The notes under the pieces: model-generated | Databases searched by the model: none | What the model saw: only the letters and a program-made list of their open reading frames with translations | What the model was told of the DNA's origin: nothing | Part shown: positions 8,354 to 18,783 of the stretch, in pieces | Position numbering within the stretch: the stretch's first letter is position 1 | Layout of the letters: the number at the start of each line of letters is the position of its first letter | NCBI RefSeq assembly: GCF_900217795.1 | Contig: NZ_OBMQ01000003.1 | Span: 244,624 to 308,623, forward strand | DNA length: 64,000 nucleotides | Origin: Ureibacillus xyleni | GTDB lineage: Bacteria; Bacillota; Bacilli; Bacillales_A; Planococcaceae | Direction of reading: 5' to 3' | Made by a program: the position numbers and the translations under genes

Positions 8354-11300
8354 TTAATCAAACATATTTGATAAATCCGTATCTGTTATATAAACTTCTC
8401 TCGGTTTACTTCCTCTTTGCTCAGATATAAAACCCTGGCTTTCTAACAAATCGATTAATCTAGCTGCTCGGTTATAACCAATATGATATTTTCTTTGAAT
8501 CGAGGAAGTAGATGCAGTGCCCTGTTCGTAAACAAAACGGCAAACCTCTTCAAACAATTCATCTTGTTCTTCAATCATTTCTGTTTTTTTCAATAATTCA
8601 TCCTGCTCAAAGACATAATCTGGTTCACCTTGAGCACGTACATGTTCAATAATTTCTTCGATTTCGTCATCCGTAACAAAAGTCCCTTGCAAGCGAATTG
8701 GGGCACTCATTCCGTTACCTAAATACAACATATCCCCTCTACCAAGGAGACGTTCTGCACCCTGATTATCTAGTATCGTACGTGAATCCACTTGTGAAGA
8801 TACCGCAAAGGCGATACGTGTCGGAATATTTGATTTGATTAATCCCGTTATAACGTCTACAGATGGTCTTTGTGTTGCAACAATTAGATGAATCCCACAA
8901 GCCCGTGCCTTTTGCGCAATTCGGCATATTGCTTCTTCTACATCTGCTGGGGACATCATCATTAAATCAGCTAGTTCATCTATCACAATTAAAATATAAG
9001 GCAACTTATGGCCATAATCACCATTTGATTCTGCTAATTTATTAAATCGCGGAAGGTCACGAACACCAGCATGGGCAAATAATTGATATCTTCTTTCCAT
9101 TTCTTCAACGGCCCATTTTAATGCAGCAGTTGCAGCTTTCACATCTGTTATAACAGGACTAACTAAATGTGGAATGTGATTAAATGGTGCAAGTTCAACC
9201 ATTTTCGGGTCAATTAACATTAGTTTTAACTCGTGAGGCGCCGCTTTATATAATAAACTCACTAAAATGGAATTAATACATACTGATTTACCCGAACCTG
9301 TGGCACCCGCGATTAGACCATGAGGCATTTTTCTTAAATCAATGGTTACTGGTTTACCTGTTAAATCAAGCCCTAATGCTGCTTCTAATGGCGATTCCGA
9401 TTCGGTAAAAGATTCACTATTCGTTACTTCTGATAATCGGACAGCTCGTGAAATACGATTTGGAATCTCAATACCAATTGAACTTTTCCCCGGTATTGGC
9501 GCTTGAATTCGAATATCTTTTGCCGCCAACGCTAGTTTTAAATCATCTGCTAAATTCCGTATTTTACTAACCTTAGTTCCATGACCAACTGTAATTTCAA
9601 ATTGGGTAACAGCAGGGCCTTGCATAATCGATTCGACTTGTGCTGTTACTTGGAAATGGGATAAAGCTTCAACTAAAACATCTGCCTGAGATTCCATCCA
9701 ATCCCGATCTTCTGTTTTTTCCTCTGGTGGTGATAAAAATTCAAATGATGGTTTCACATAAATTTTTATTGGCTTTTTCTCCTCAACCTCTTCAATAGGT
9801 TCTGGGAGTTCATTTTGATTTTCATCGTTTCGATCTTTTTGTTCTTCATTATTAATAGCTAATTGTAAATCTGATTGGATTTCTTCGTTCTGCTCTGTTT
9901 TCACCTCTGAAGTTGGTAAACTTGAGATAACATGTGAGTTCGGTAGGTTAATTTGTTCAATTGTATTAGTTTTCATTGAATTTGAATGCCTAGATAATTC
10001 CTTAATTACATCATTATGTTGAATGGGTTGTTTTTGTGCTAATTTTGCTGCGTATTTTTCTTTGTCAGACTTCAACATTAAGACATTAAACGGCAATGCA
10101 CCACGCTTTTTCTCTTTATCTTGCTCAACAGTAATTTCTTTTTGAGAATTATTGTTATCTCCATCTTCGGTAGAATGACTTTTATGGGTATCATCGCTTG
10201 CCGTATTTTCGTTTTGCTCATTTTCAGTACTAGTTTCAATTTCTTCAACTAATATTGGGAAATCTTCAACCTGTTCGTAAAACTCCTCTATTATTTCGAT
10301 TTCATTTTCCTTAGAGTCGACTACATCTTCAATCTCAATTGAAATAGGCTTTTTGAAAATTTCACTAGCTGGGGCTTGCAGTTCTGCAACCCTGTCCGAA
10401 ACTGTAATTTCAGGATGAACTTGGATTTCCTCAGTAACTTCTTGCCGTTCAACTTCGATTTGTTCCTGTTGATCAGCTTGTTGATCATTTTTCTCAATTT
10501 GAACCTTAGTCATCTCGGGAAGTTCGGATTGATATTTGTGTTCTTCATCGCTCTTTACTTGCTCAATTTTTCCAACAATATGTTGATTATTCTGCACTTT
10601 AAGTTCCTCTAAAATTTCCCGTGCACTTTGTTGCTTTACTACACTTTCAATAGTTTGCTCTTCATGTTCTTGTACAATCTCTATAATGGTATGGTGCTTT
10701 GGTTGTTCTTCAAGAAGTACTACATTTGTTTGAACATGTTCTGTTTTTTGCCCTTCTGTCTGAGATTCAATCTGCACGGTACTTGCAACTTCCTGTGATG
10801 ATTGAAGAACTTCTTTAAGAATTTTATTATTTGTTTGTTGCTGTTGATTATTAGCTGAAATACTTTTTGTTTCCTCATCATTTGATTCAGCTGGCTTTTG
10901 TTCAGATTCTTGTTTTTTTGTTAACAATTCATTAATATTACTTGGTTTTCTAAACCCGTGAACTGGTGATGGAACATTGGTTGGGACAAATCTTCTTTTA
11001 TTTACAGAAGGAGTAATACTATCCTTTTTCATTTCAGATGCTGGACTTACCCTTTTTGTCACGCTCTTAATTGGTTCCTCTTTTTTCTCAACCCTTCGAA
11101 TAGTAGAATTATAGTTAATTGGAGTTGATTTTCCTTTATTACTATTTCGTTGGCGATTTTCTAGTAATTCACGTATTCCTGAAACTTCCACATCATAGAC
11201 TTTGGATATAGCATTTTTTTGATAATAGTAATCTGTAATGTTTTTATTATTTCGAGGTTCATTTACTTCTTGACCAAAATCATTCTGTAATGGAGTCTCA

Positions 11301-11485
11301 TCTAATTCATAATCTTCTATTAAAGGAAAACGGAAACTTGAACGTTTTGATTCGGTATGCTCTATCTTTTCATTCGTTTTAATCGAATGGTCTGTGTCTT
11401 CATGTATTTCATCTTCGTAATACTCTTCGTCATCTTCTCTATCATTTAAAAATAGTTTATTTAGTTGTTTTTTAAACCAATTCAA
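8354..11485 (-). CDS. sftA: SftA-type soluble FtsK/SpoIIIE DNA translocase
   Basis: Septum-associated DNA pump that clears chromosome from the closing division site. The C-terminal half carries the FtsK motor: Walker A GATGSGKSVCIN at about residue 724, Walker B LPYILIVIDELADLMM, and a final winged-helix gamma domain (last about 60 residues, YHIGYNRAARLIDLL) that reads KOPS-like sequence. No membrane segments are visible, which fits SftA rather than SpoIIIE. At 1043 aa it is longer than the roughly 950-aa B. subtilis protein. The extra length is an acidic Glu/Gln-rich, low-complexity linker of about 450 residues. Start is TTG at 11485 with GAGAGTGAT upstream. Confidence 0.93.
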   Translation of the reverse strand: MNWFKKQLNKLFLNDREDDEEYYEDEIHEDTDHSIKTNEKIEHTESKRSSFRFPLIEDYELDETPLQNDFGQEVNEPRNNKNITDYYYQKNAISKVYDVEVSGIRELLENRQRNSNKGKSTPINYNSTIRRVEKKEEPIKSVTKRVSPASEMKKDSITPSVNKRRFVPTNVPSPVHGFRKPSNINELLTKKQESEQKPAESNDEETKSISANNQQQQTNNKILKEVLQSSQEVASTVQIESQTEGQKTEHVQTNVVLLEEQPKHHTIIEIVQEHEEQTIESVVKQQSAREILEELKVQNNQHIVGKIEQVKSDEEHKYQSELPEMTKVQIEKNDQQADQQEQIEVERQEVTEEIQVHPEITVSDRVAELQAPASEIFKKPISIEIEDVVDSKENEIEIIEEFYEQVEDFPILVEEIETSTENEQNENTASDDTHKSHSTEDGDNNNSQKEITVEQDKEKKRGALPFNVLMLKSDKEKYAAKLAQKQPIQHNDVIKELSRHSNSMKTNTIEQINLPNSHVISSLPTSEVKTEQNEEIQSDLQLAINNEEQKDRNDENQNELPEPIEEVEEKKPIKIYVKPSFEFLSPPEEKTEDRDWMESQADVLVEALSHFQVTAQVESIMQGPAVTQFEITVGHGTKVSKIRNLADDLKLALAAKDIRIQAPIPGKSSIGIEIPNRISRAVRLSEVTNSESFTESESPLEAALGLDLTGKPVTIDLRKMPHGLIAGATGSGKSVCINSILVSLLYKAAPHELKLMLIDPKMVELAPFNHIPHLVSPVITDVKAATAALKWAVEEMERRYQLFAHAGVRDLPRFNKLAESNGDYGHKLPYILIVIDELADLMMMSPADVEEAICRIAQKARACGIHLIVATQRPSVDVITGLIKSNIPTRIAFAVSSQVDSRTILDNQGAERLLGRGDMLYLGNGMSAPIRLQGTFVTDDEIEEIIEHVRAQGEPDYVFEQDELLKKTEMIEEQDELFEEVCRFVYEQGTASTSSIQRKYHIGYNRAARLIDLLESQGFISEQRGSKPREVYITDTDLSNMFD

Positions 11486-11719
11486 TTTATATCACTCTCT
11501 TCTACAAACATAGCATTTTTATTCTAAAGTTATTATATGTATAAGGTCAGGATAATTTAACCATAAAGAGATATATAATAGATTTTTTTCTATGTGAATA
11601 TATTTAGATTAATATAAAAATACCCATACATAATTATACAGATTTCAATGTATATCAAAATCATACCACATATTCATTGCAATATTATAACAATGGTGCA
11701 ACATTTAGTTAAAAGAATA
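11486..11719. other. AT-rich gap between sftA and ytpR
   Basis: Very AT-rich, with no ORF, tRNA or strong hairpin that I can support apart from the ytpR terminator at its right end. It must hold the sftA promoter on the - strand, but I see no convincing -35/-10 pair. Confidence 0.5.
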
Positions 11720-11754
11720 AAGGACGTCTAAAAGTAATAATTTTAGACGTCCTT
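11709..11754 (-). terminator. ytpR-operon terminator
   Basis: Perfect 14-bp stem (11720-11733 with 11741-11754), 7-nt loop, followed on the - strand by TTTATTCTTTT. Confidence 0.75.
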
Positions 11755-11837
11755 AAACTTAAGTATACAGTTTGTATTAATTTTTATTCGTTCCACAAAG
11801 GTTGTCCTACACTTCAAGGACACTCTAGATTTTCGAA

Positions 11838-12455
11838 TTAAAGAGTGGAAGGAATTTCAAATGGTGCTCCAACCTCTGCATCATAATTTAGTACTAAAAT
11901 ACCTTTTGCAGAAGGCGCATTTGGAATCGCTAACTCTTTTGCAGAGCAAAGCATTCCACTTGAAGCAACACCTCGTAATTCTGAATGTTTAATAACTAAC
12001 CCTGAAGGCATTACAGCACCAATTTTTGCAACCACTACTTTCTGGCCAGCTTCAACATTTGGTGCGCCACATACGATTTGAAGAACTTCATCTCCCACAT
12101 TGACTTTACAAATGCTAAGTTTATCTGCATTTGGATGTTTCTCTTTTTCTTCTACATAGCCTACAACAAATTTCGGTGTGAAATCTACATCTAGTGAAAT
12201 AGTTGCGCCGTTTTCTTTGATGGCCGCCTCTAATTTTTCAACTAGTTCAGGGCTTACTTCAACATTTCCTTGCACCTCTAATTGTAAATACTTACTTGCA
12301 TTAAACAAATTAAACGCTTTGATTTCACCTGTTGCTTTTTCTTTTAAAATTGCAACATCTCCAACTTTTTCTACTTCTGTGTTTACAATACTTTCTGACG
12401 CTAGTTGCACTAGTAATACGTCTCCAACATGTGGTTTGTTATAACTTATAATCAT
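11838..12455 (-). CDS. ytpR: YtpR, tRNA-binding-domain protein
   Basis: 205-aa protein with an N-terminal DUF4479-type domain and a C-terminal OB-fold tRNA-binding domain (about residues 95-200, the EMAP-II/Trbp111/PheT-N type). The latter shows [24 protein letters not shown] and [11 protein letters not shown], the family signature. Exact substrate unknown. Its start overlaps the stop of the upstream gene by 4 nt (ATGA), so the two are translationally coupled, as ytpQ-ytpR in Bacillus. Confidence 0.92.
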   Translation of the reverse strand: MIISYNKPHVGDVLLVQLASESIVNTEVEKVGDVAILKEKATGEIKAFNLFNASKYLQLEVQGNVEVSPELVEKLEAAIKENGATISLDVDFTPKFVVGYVEEKEKHPNADKLSICKVNVGDEVLQIVCGAPNVEAGQKVVVAKIGAVMPSGLVIKHSELRGVASSGMLCSAKELAIPNAPSAKGILVLNYDAEVGAPFEIPSTL

Positions 12456-13267
12456 TTTTCATCTTGCTCCTTTTTCACTTTATTTTTGGCCAATATAAAT
12501 ATCGGCTCTAATTCGCCTTTTTCATATACAAAAGATAATGAAGTGATTGGCACTGTACCTACTGTAAAGAAATGCATCGTCATTTGTGCTAATACATCAT
12601 ACCCTACTTCATTTCGAATATCACCAATAATTAACACATCTTGATGAGGAACAGATAATGTCATATCCCCTTCAATTTGTTGTTCCATCTCTTTTAGAAA
12701 TGTTTCATTTAATATTCGGCTAGCATCATATCCATCATTATGATTGATAAAATAAAAAACATTTCCTGCTACTTCATCTTTTTTCGTGTCAGTTGGTAAT
12801 TTTCTAACTGAAAAACGGGCAGCTTCTCGAATTTGATTAGATGAAACTTGTAATTTTTCCAACATCGATTCATCAATTAAGCGATAGGTTGTCCCTAAAT
12901 CAAGGGCGTAAAAAATACGAGTTTCAGCAGTGTGATTTGTTGTAATGAAAGGATGTCCATCATTTGATTTTAAAGGAAAAGAAGTGGATCTTACAACAGG
13001 ATATACGAGAGATAAATCATGAAATCCTTCTTTATGTTCTTTCTCCATCGCTTCAAAAGTTTGCCCAATCGTATAAACCACTTCATCAATGGCCTTTTCT
13101 TTTATTGTATGATATTTAGCTAAAACATCCGATAATGCAAGTTCCATTCCTCTATTTAAAAACTTATGATTTAAACGCAAAGTCTCTTTTTCTTGATCAA
13201 ATATATATTCAAAATGTTCAGTACCAAGACGCAATTTTAACTGTTCAACTAGTTGCTTTGATTTCAT
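12452..13267 (-). CDS. ytpQ: YtpQ, DUF1444 protein
   Basis: 271-aa soluble protein of the DUF1444 family, function unknown. Family-like features are the N-terminal [21 protein letters not shown] region and the C-terminal [20 protein letters not shown] block. No signal peptide, membrane segment or catalytic motif stands out. It is the first gene of the ytpQ-ytpR pair. Length matches the roughly 270-aa Bacillus homologue. Confidence 0.9.
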   Translation of the reverse strand: MKSKQLVEQLKLRLGTEHFEYIFDQEKETLRLNHKFLNRGMELALSDVLAKYHTIKEKAIDEVVYTIGQTFEAMEKEHKEGFHDLSLVYPVVRSTSFPLKSNDGHPFITTNHTAETRIFYALDLGTTYRLIDESMLEKLQVSSNQIREAARFSVRKLPTDTKKDEVAGNVFYFINHNDGYDASRILNETFLKEMEQQIEGDMTLSVPHQDVLIIGDIRNEVGYDVLAQMTMHFFTVGTVPITSLSFVYEKGELEPIFILAKNKVKKEQDEK

Positions 13268-13311
13268 TTGTTAACTCCTCTTTTACACTTTTATAGGAAT
13301 TGAAGCCCCAT

Positions 13312-13346
13312 TTTAAAAATAAACGGCTCACCAATATGTGAACCGT
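13312..13346 (-). terminator. Terminator after the lipoprotein gene
   Basis: 9-bp stem with one G-U pair (13323-13331 with 13338-13346), then TTTATTTTTAAAA on the - strand. Confidence 0.7.
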
Positions 13347-13426
13347 AATCATTAAAGTATTTATCCTAATGTATTGTACAAAAGTTTGATTTACTAGTCG
13401 ATTAGTTTGTCCTAAGTGAATGTTTA

Positions 13427-13945
13427 TTAATCGATTAATTCAACAGAACGAGTAATAGCCATCATATTTGCTAATTTTTCATCGATTTTTTTGTCTTCAG
13501 AAATTGTTGATATTTTAGCCCCGCCACTGCTTGTAATTAACTCATAATGGTCTTCATCAACTTCAATAACTGCAGCAAAGCCAAAAGCGCCATCTGACTC
13601 TATTGTTTCTTCTTTAATCACTTTTTTAGAAGAATCTTTTTTCAATAGTTCATAATGTAACTTGCTATCTTGTTTTTCATATTCATTGACGAAAAGTAAA
13701 TACTGGTCTTTTCCTTTTGTTAGTATTAAATTATTAAGATCTTCACTCTCTTTCGCACTATAGCCAGATGGTACAAACAACTGAATCTCTCCAATAGTTT
13801 TATTTGGTTTGTTTGAATTATCTTTGAATACAGTTTCTGCACTTGTTATCCCCAGTTCAACTTGTTCATCTACAGTTTTACCGCACCCAGTTAAAACCAA
13901 TGTAACGATTATCAATATAGCTACATGAACCCATTTCAATTTCAT
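13427..13945 (-). CDS. Putative lipoprotein of unknown function
   Basis: 172 aa. Residues 1-21 are a lipoprotein signal (basic MKLK, hydrophobic core, lipobox LTGC with Cys21), so the protein should sit on the outer face of the membrane. The mature part is charged, with a possible compact domain around IGEIQLFVPSGYSAKESEDL and a C-terminal Lys/Glu-rich helix. I do not recognise the family and assign no activity. GAGAGGA precedes the ATG. It follows the yjjX-type gene by 35 bases and may share its transcript. Confidence 0.8.
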   Translation of the reverse strand: MKLKWVHVAILIIVTLVLTGCGKTVDEQVELGITSAETVFKDNSNKPNKTIGEIQLFVPSGYSAKESEDLNNLILTKGKDQYLLFVNEYEKQDSKLHYELLKKDSSKKVIKEETIESDGAFGFAAVIEVDEDHYELITSSGGAKISTISEDKKIDEKLANMMAITRSVELID

Positions 13946-13980
13946 ATGTATCCTCTCTTTCTCGTAATTTTAAGATATGG

Positions 13981-14505
13981 CTATAAAATATTTTCTTTGT
14001 AACACAGATATTGACCGATAAGAAGTTTGACGATATGTTCAAACATTTCTGTACGATTTATTAACCCAGCTGTAAATACACCAATTGCCCCAGAATGATG
14101 ACGTGTCTCTTTTTCTTTTGTATATTCATCCATTACCGGACCTAATTCTTTACCTGCTCGTAATTCAATAGCAATTTCTTCAGGCAATACAAATTGTGCG
14201 CCTGCGCAAGATAAAACTGTTCCATCTTGCAAGGCAACTGCTCCCCAATTACAACAATACATTAACCCATCTACTTCATAAACTCCACCTTCAAGCCCAA
14301 AGTTCAAATCAGCATTAGCAACTTTTAATGTATTTAATGCGCGATTAATTGCTCCTTGGCGAGTTTCTTCATTAGAAAATGGTTGCTCAGAAACGTTTGA
14401 TCCAACAGAAAATTGTTCAAAAGATACATCTTCAAAATGTTTCTTAACTACATTTACAATAGCAGCTGTTTTTGCCTTATTTCTAGTTCCAATTGCGATT
14501 TTCAT
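13981..14505 (-). CDS. yjjX: YjjX-family (DUF84) inosine/xanthosine triphosphatase
   Basis: House-cleaning NTPase of the ITPase-like fold that hydrolyses non-canonical ITP/XTP. Family features are the N-terminal IAIGTRNKAKTAAI substrate loop, FGLEGGVYEVDGLMYCCNW (metal and purine pocket), and HHSGAIGVFTAGLINR near the end. 174 aa from the ATG at 14505, which has CGGAG nine bases upstream. The TTG three codons earlier has no room for a ribosome site. The name is by family; substrate use in this organism is inferred. Confidence 0.88.
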   Translation of the reverse strand: MKIAIGTRNKAKTAAIVNVVKKHFEDVSFEQFSVGSNVSEQPFSNEETRQGAINRALNTLKVANADLNFGLEGGVYEVDGLMYCCNWGAVALQDGTVLSCAGAQFVLPEEIAIELRAGKELGPVMDEYTKEKETRHHSGAIGVFTAGLINRTEMFEHIVKLLIGQYLCYKENIL

Positions 14506-14555
14506 GAATTTCAACTCCGAAATTATAAATTTACGTATTAATTAGACGTTTTTGC

Positions 14556-14592
14556 CAAGAAAAAAGATGCCATCTATTCTTGGCATCTTTTT
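14556..14592 (-). terminator. ytoP terminator
   Basis: 12-bp stem (14561-14572 with 14581-14592), 8-nt loop, T-rich ending on the - strand. A second, mutually exclusive stem (14553-14561 with 14577-14585) overlaps it. Confidence 0.75.
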
Positions 14593-14603
14593 ACTTACTT
14601 ATT

Positions 14604-15680
14604 TTAAGCGTTGTTTATTATGGTTTCAACTGTTGTTCGGTCTAAAGTTCTAATGAGTTTTACAAGTAGTTCTTTCGCAGCAGCATAATCATCTACATGG
14701 ATAATAGAAGCAGCTGTATGAATATAACGCGAGCAAATACCAATAACTGTACTTGGAATCCCTTTTTGTAACGTATGAACTCTTCCGGCATCTGTTCCAC
14801 CTTGTGAAACAAAATATTGATATGGAATGTTATTTGTTTCGGCAGTGTCTAGGACGAATTCACGTAAACCTCTGTGTGTTACCATTGTTGGATCATAAAT
14901 ACGTAAAAGCGTACCCTTTCCTAATTGTCCAAACTGTGTTTTATCACCTGTTGTATCATTTGCTGCCGAGGCATCTAGTGCAAAGAATAAATCTGGCTGA
15001 ATCATATTTGCTGAAACTTGAGCGCCACGTAAACCAACCTCTTCCATTACATTGGCACCTGAATATAAATGATTAACCACTTTTTCATCTTTCAGTTCTT
15101 TTAGTAGTTCAATCGCTAACCCACAACCATACCGATTATCCCAAGCTTTTGCCATAATTTTTTTAGGATTTGCCATGATTGTGAATGGACAAATTGGAAT
15201 GATGGATTGCCCAGGTCTAATGCCCATCTCTAATGCATCTTGTTTATTATCTGCCCCAACATCAATGAGCATATCTTTTATATCTGTAGGTTTATTTTTA
15301 TCTGTGCCTCTTAGTAAATGGGGTGGGATTGATGCAATAACTCCTGGAATTTCTCGGGACTTTGTATAAATAGTCACTCTTTGGGCTTGTAATACTTGGT
15401 TTGACCAACCACCTAAAGTTTGGAATCTAGTCATCCCGTTTTCTGTAATATTAGATACCATAAATGAAACTTCATCCATATGCCCTGCAACTAAAATTTT
15501 GGGAGCATTGTCATTTTCGGATTTTCTAAACCCAAAGATGCCACCTAAATTATCCTGAATGATTTCATCAGAATATCGTTCGAGTTCACTGCGCATAAAT
15601 TGGCGGACACTCGTTTCATCACCAGGAGCACCGGGTAATTCCGTTAAAGTTTTAAATAATTGTAATGTTTCAGTATTCAA
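14604..15680 (-). CDS. ytoP: YtoP, M42-family metalloaminopeptidase
   Basis: Cytoplasmic dinuclear metal aminopeptidase of the M42 (TET/glucanase-like) family, probably a peptide scavenger. Signature elements are [11 protein letters not shown] at the N-terminus, [12 protein letters not shown] (first metal His-Asp), [30 protein letters not shown] (general-base Glu pair) and [10 protein letters not shown]. The 358-aa length fits the family. Start is TTG at 15680 with GGGAG nine bases upstream. The in-frame extension to 15740 has no ribosome site and adds 20 non-homologous residues. Confidence 0.93.
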   Translation of the reverse strand: MNTETLQLFKTLTELPGAPGDETSVRQFMRSELERYSDEIIQDNLGGIFGFRKSENDNAPKILVAGHMDEVSFMVSNITENGMTRFQTLGGWSNQVLQAQRVTIYTKSREIPGVIASIPPHLLRGTDKNKPTDIKDMLIDVGADNKQDALEMGIRPGQSIIPICPFTIMANPKKIMAKAWDNRYGCGLAIELLKELKDEKVVNHLYSGANVMEEVGLRGAQVSANMIQPDLFFALDASAANDTTGDKTQFGQLGKGTLLRIYDPTMVTHRGLREFVLDTAETNNIPYQYFVSQGGTDAGRVHTLQKGIPSTVIGICSRYIHTAASIIHVDDYAAAKELLVKLIRTLDRTTVETIINNA

Positions 15681-15760
15681 CCAAGAACACTCCCTGTTTT
15701 TAAATTCAATCGCTCTTATTTTACCACATTTTTCTTCCATCTTTTTGTTTGCACTTTATT

Positions 15761-17815
15761 TTAAGCATGTTCTAAAATAGTTTGTTTATCCTCACAAGAT
15801 AATGTATGAATCGCTGGAATTGTAAATGTAAAATTACTTCCATGACCTAAGGAACTTGTCACATTCATTTCCCCACCATGTGTTTTTACTATTTCTTTAC
15901 AAATAGATAAGCCAATTCCTGAACTCTTCATATTTTTTTCATTATTCATTTTAATAAATTTTGTAAATATCGCCGGAATCATTTGTGGGTCTATTCCTAC
16001 TCCTGTATCAATAATAGAGACAGATACGAAATCAAAATCACAATTGATTTCTACAGTAATACTACCTTCATTTGTATTCTTTAATGCATTACGTATTAAG
16101 TTAATAAAAACTTGTTCCATACGTATTGTGTCAATATTTATTTGAACTTGTTTATTCGTTCTCACTTCTAATTTAAAGTCCAGTTTTGATTGGGTAACTT
16201 CATAATGATACTTCTGAAATAATTTCTTAAAATAGGGAACTGGTTCAACTAGCTCAAAGTAAAATTTATACTGTTCAAGCTCCAATAGAGATAATTCAAA
16301 TAAATCATCTAGCATACGTTCCATAAAAATTGTCTCTTCATAAATGGTTTTTGAATGTTTTTTATATTCGTCATTAATAATTCCATCGATGATTCCTTTA
16401 GTATAACTTTTTATTGTTGTTAATGGACTTCTCATTTCATGTGAAATGCTACTAATTAAATCGAGCCGGGCATTGAGAGCATGCTGTAATTGATTATTTA
16501 TTTGAACAATTTCTTTTGTACGATTTTCCACTTCTGTTTCCAGGTTACTATTAATTTTCGTTAACTCTTCTTTTAATTGCTCTTCATGATTAAACGATTT
16601 TGAAATTCTTATAGATAATAAAATCGCTTGTAAAAAGATATATAGTAATAATCCTATTGGTACTAAGTCAACACTTTGAATAAAGTTTAAATAATATAAA
16701 ACATCATTCACAATAAAAATAAAAAATATTGAAATTGCAATAAAGTTAAATTGATATGTTCTATCTTTAGTACGCAATACGTAACTAGAGAGCAATACTA
16801 AATTGAAAAAAATAATAATCAGAACAACTGAATAGTAAGGTAATATTAAGGTACTAATCTTTCCTGGTGTTAACAATACAAAAAGACTCAGTAAAATGTG
16901 GAAGATACAAACACCTTTTAAATAAATGGTCCGCAATTTGAAACCTAAAAAATAATGCAAATAATAATTGAAAAACGTCATGGAAATAAATGAACTTATA
17001 TATTCAACTTTTTGTTTGATTTCCCACGGTGCGTTTGGAAAAACAAGACTCGACATATTTCCTTCTAAAAAGAGAATGCGAAATACTAATGCAATACAGG
17101 TCATACTAAAAAATAAATTGAGTATTTCTTTCGTTCTAAACAAATACATTACGAAATGGTAAACACCAATGATTAGTAAACTTCCTACAAGAAAACCATT
17201 GATTATAGAATAATTTAATGATTTATTTATAATTTCTTGTTGATTACCAAATTCTATATATGACCATATCCCGCTTTTTCTTTGGGAAAAATTTGAAACA
17301 TGTAAGACGAGCTCTATTGTTTTCTCATGAGGAACAAATGAAAATAATATGGAAGAGTTTGCTGGAATGGAAGTTTTTTCAGTTACACCAACTTGTCCTG
17401 CCTCAGCCATTAATTCTCCATTTACCCACACTTTATAGTTAGAGGCGATATTCGGTAAAGAAATTGCCTTTACAGTTCCTACTTCGTTATCAGGTAAAAT
17501 AATTTGTAGTCGATAAGTGGCATATCCAAAGCTAGATAGTTTTTGTCCGTTATGTATGACATCTTTCCATTGGTGTGGAATTGGTGTATAAATCTTTGGA
17601 CTTACCCTTTTTTTTAGGGCTTTAGGGGGTATTAATTCATTCCAATAAAATTCCCATTGCCCAGACAATTTATGCTTAGAAATTTTACTATTACTTAAAT
17701 CTAAAACTCCATTTGTAGCTTTTATTGTAGCTCCATACACATTCGTATTTGGTAGAAAACAAAAAAATAATAAACCGAGAAAACAGCTAAAAGCAACAAA
17801 GGTATTTCTTTTCAT
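15761..17815 (-). CDS. 7TM-DISM sensor histidine kinase
   Basis: 684-aa membrane sensor kinase. Order: signal peptide (1-28), an extracytoplasmic jelly-roll-like ligand domain (about 35-195) containing SGQWEFYWNELIPP, seven hydrophobic segments (about 200-395), a coiled coil (about 400-445), a HisKA domain with phospho-accepting His459 in SSISHEMRSPL, and an HATPase (NALKNTNEG, DTGVGIDP, SSGIGLSICKEIV). All catalytic boxes are intact. ATG at 17815 has AGGTGG upstream. The gene for its regulator is 18 bases upstream. The ligand is not predictable; 7TM-DISM sensors are thought to read carbohydrate-like or other diffusible signals. Confidence 0.9.
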   Translation of the reverse strand: MKRNTFVAFSCFLGLLFFCFLPNTNVYGATIKATNGVLDLSNSKISKHKLSGQWEFYWNELIPPKALKKRVSPKIYTPIPHQWKDVIHNGQKLSSFGYATYRLQIILPDNEVGTVKAISLPNIASNYKVWVNGELMAEAGQVGVTEKTSIPANSSILFSFVPHEKTIELVLHVSNFSQRKSGIWSYIEFGNQQEIINKSLNYSIINGFLVGSLLIIGVYHFVMYLFRTKEILNLFFSMTCIALVFRILFLEGNMSSLVFPNAPWEIKQKVEYISSFISMTFFNYYLHYFLGFKLRTIYLKGVCIFHILLSLFVLLTPGKISTLILPYYSVVLIIIFFNLVLLSSYVLRTKDRTYQFNFIAISIFFIFIVNDVLYYLNFIQSVDLVPIGLLLYIFLQAILLSIRISKSFNHEEQLKEELTKINSNLETEVENRTKEIVQINNQLQHALNARLDLISSISHEMRSPLTTIKSYTKGIIDGIINDEYKKHSKTIYEETIFMERMLDDLFELSLLELEQYKFYFELVEPVPYFKKLFQKYHYEVTQSKLDFKLEVRTNKQVQINIDTIRMEQVFINLIRNALKNTNEGSITVEINCDFDFVSVSIIDTGVGIDPQMIPAIFTKFIKMNNEKNMKSSGIGLSICKEIVKTHGGEMNVTSSLGHGSNFTFTIPAIHTLSCEDKQTILEHA

Positions 17816-17833
17816 ATGCACCACCTAGTAAAT

Positions 17834-18514
17834 TTAATAGACAAATTTGTACCCAAATCCACGGACAGTTTTAATATATTGAGGTTTATTCGGATTTTCT
17901 TCTATTTTTTTCCGTAATGTACTAATATGAACTGTAACCGTTTTTAAGTCTGAAATAGAGTCATAACCCCAGATTGTGTCGTACAACAATTCAGTTGTTA
18001 GAACTTGATTCGGATTTTTCATCATATAGAATAACAGCATTTTTTCCTTTATTGATAGGGCAAGAAAACTTCCATCTTTCGTTACCGTTGCATCTTTAAA
18101 ATTAACTACTAAACTGCCGATTCTAATAATGTTCGGGTCATTTTTTTCTAATCTTCTTAAGTTTGCTTTTAATCTAACAACCACTTCTGTTGGATCAAAT
18201 GGTTTAGTAATATAATCATCACAACCGACTTCAAAACCTTTTATTAATTTCTCCTTCGCTTTTTCGCCTGTAATAAAAAATAAAATACCATCATCTGATT
18301 GTAGTCGGTATTTTTTCGCAAGTTCAAAGCCATTTTGATCAGGTAAATTTACATCAAGTAATAATACATCAGGCTGAATATTCGATATTAAATTAATTCC
18401 ATCAACAGCATTTAGGGCAGTATATACACGATATTGTTCTTTTTCCAAATATACTGTTAATATCTCTACTATTTTAGGGTCATCTTCAACAATTACAACT
18501 TTTATATAATTCAA
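17834..18514 (-). CDS. OmpR/PhoB-family response regulator
   Basis: 226 aa. The receiver domain (1-115) has the acidic pair DD at 11-12, phosphorylatable Asp54 in LLLDVNLPD, and Lys in DDYITKPF. A winged-helix DNA-binding domain follows (about 130-226, with TVTVHISTLRKKIE and the ending VRGFGYKF). Start is TTG at 18514 with GGGAGGGAG at good spacing. First gene of a two-gene operon with the 7TM-DISM kinase. The pair sits between ytoP and ytnP, where I recall no two-component system in B. subtilis, so it may be lineage-specific. Confidence 0.93.
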   Translation of the reverse strand: MNYIKVVIVEDDPKIVEILTVYLEKEQYRVYTALNAVDGINLISNIQPDVLLLDVNLPDQNGFELAKKYRLQSDDGILFFITGEKAKEKLIKGFEVGCDDYITKPFDPTEVVVRLKANLRRLEKNDPNIIRIGSLVVNFKDATVTKDGSFLALSIKEKMLLFYMMKNPNQVLTTELLYDTIWGYDSISDLKTVTVHISTLRKKIEENPNKPQYIKTVRGFGYKFVY

Positions 18515-18783
18515 ATGTTCTCCCTCCCTTTTTCCGTAGTCGAAAGATTGAACTAAAAATCATCCAAGGTAATATTATTTTACAAAAATTTGCTACCATT
18601 GAGTATTTTTACCATATTTCTATTATATATAAAAATCCACTAATTTTAAATTATTAAATTTTATAAACTAGTAATATAAAACTTAAAAAAACCACCTTAA
18701 GTCCAATTAGTTGTTGTAACGAATAACAAGACTTCTTCTATATTTGATGTTAAAATAAGGGATAGTTTAAAGGAGGATGGCAT

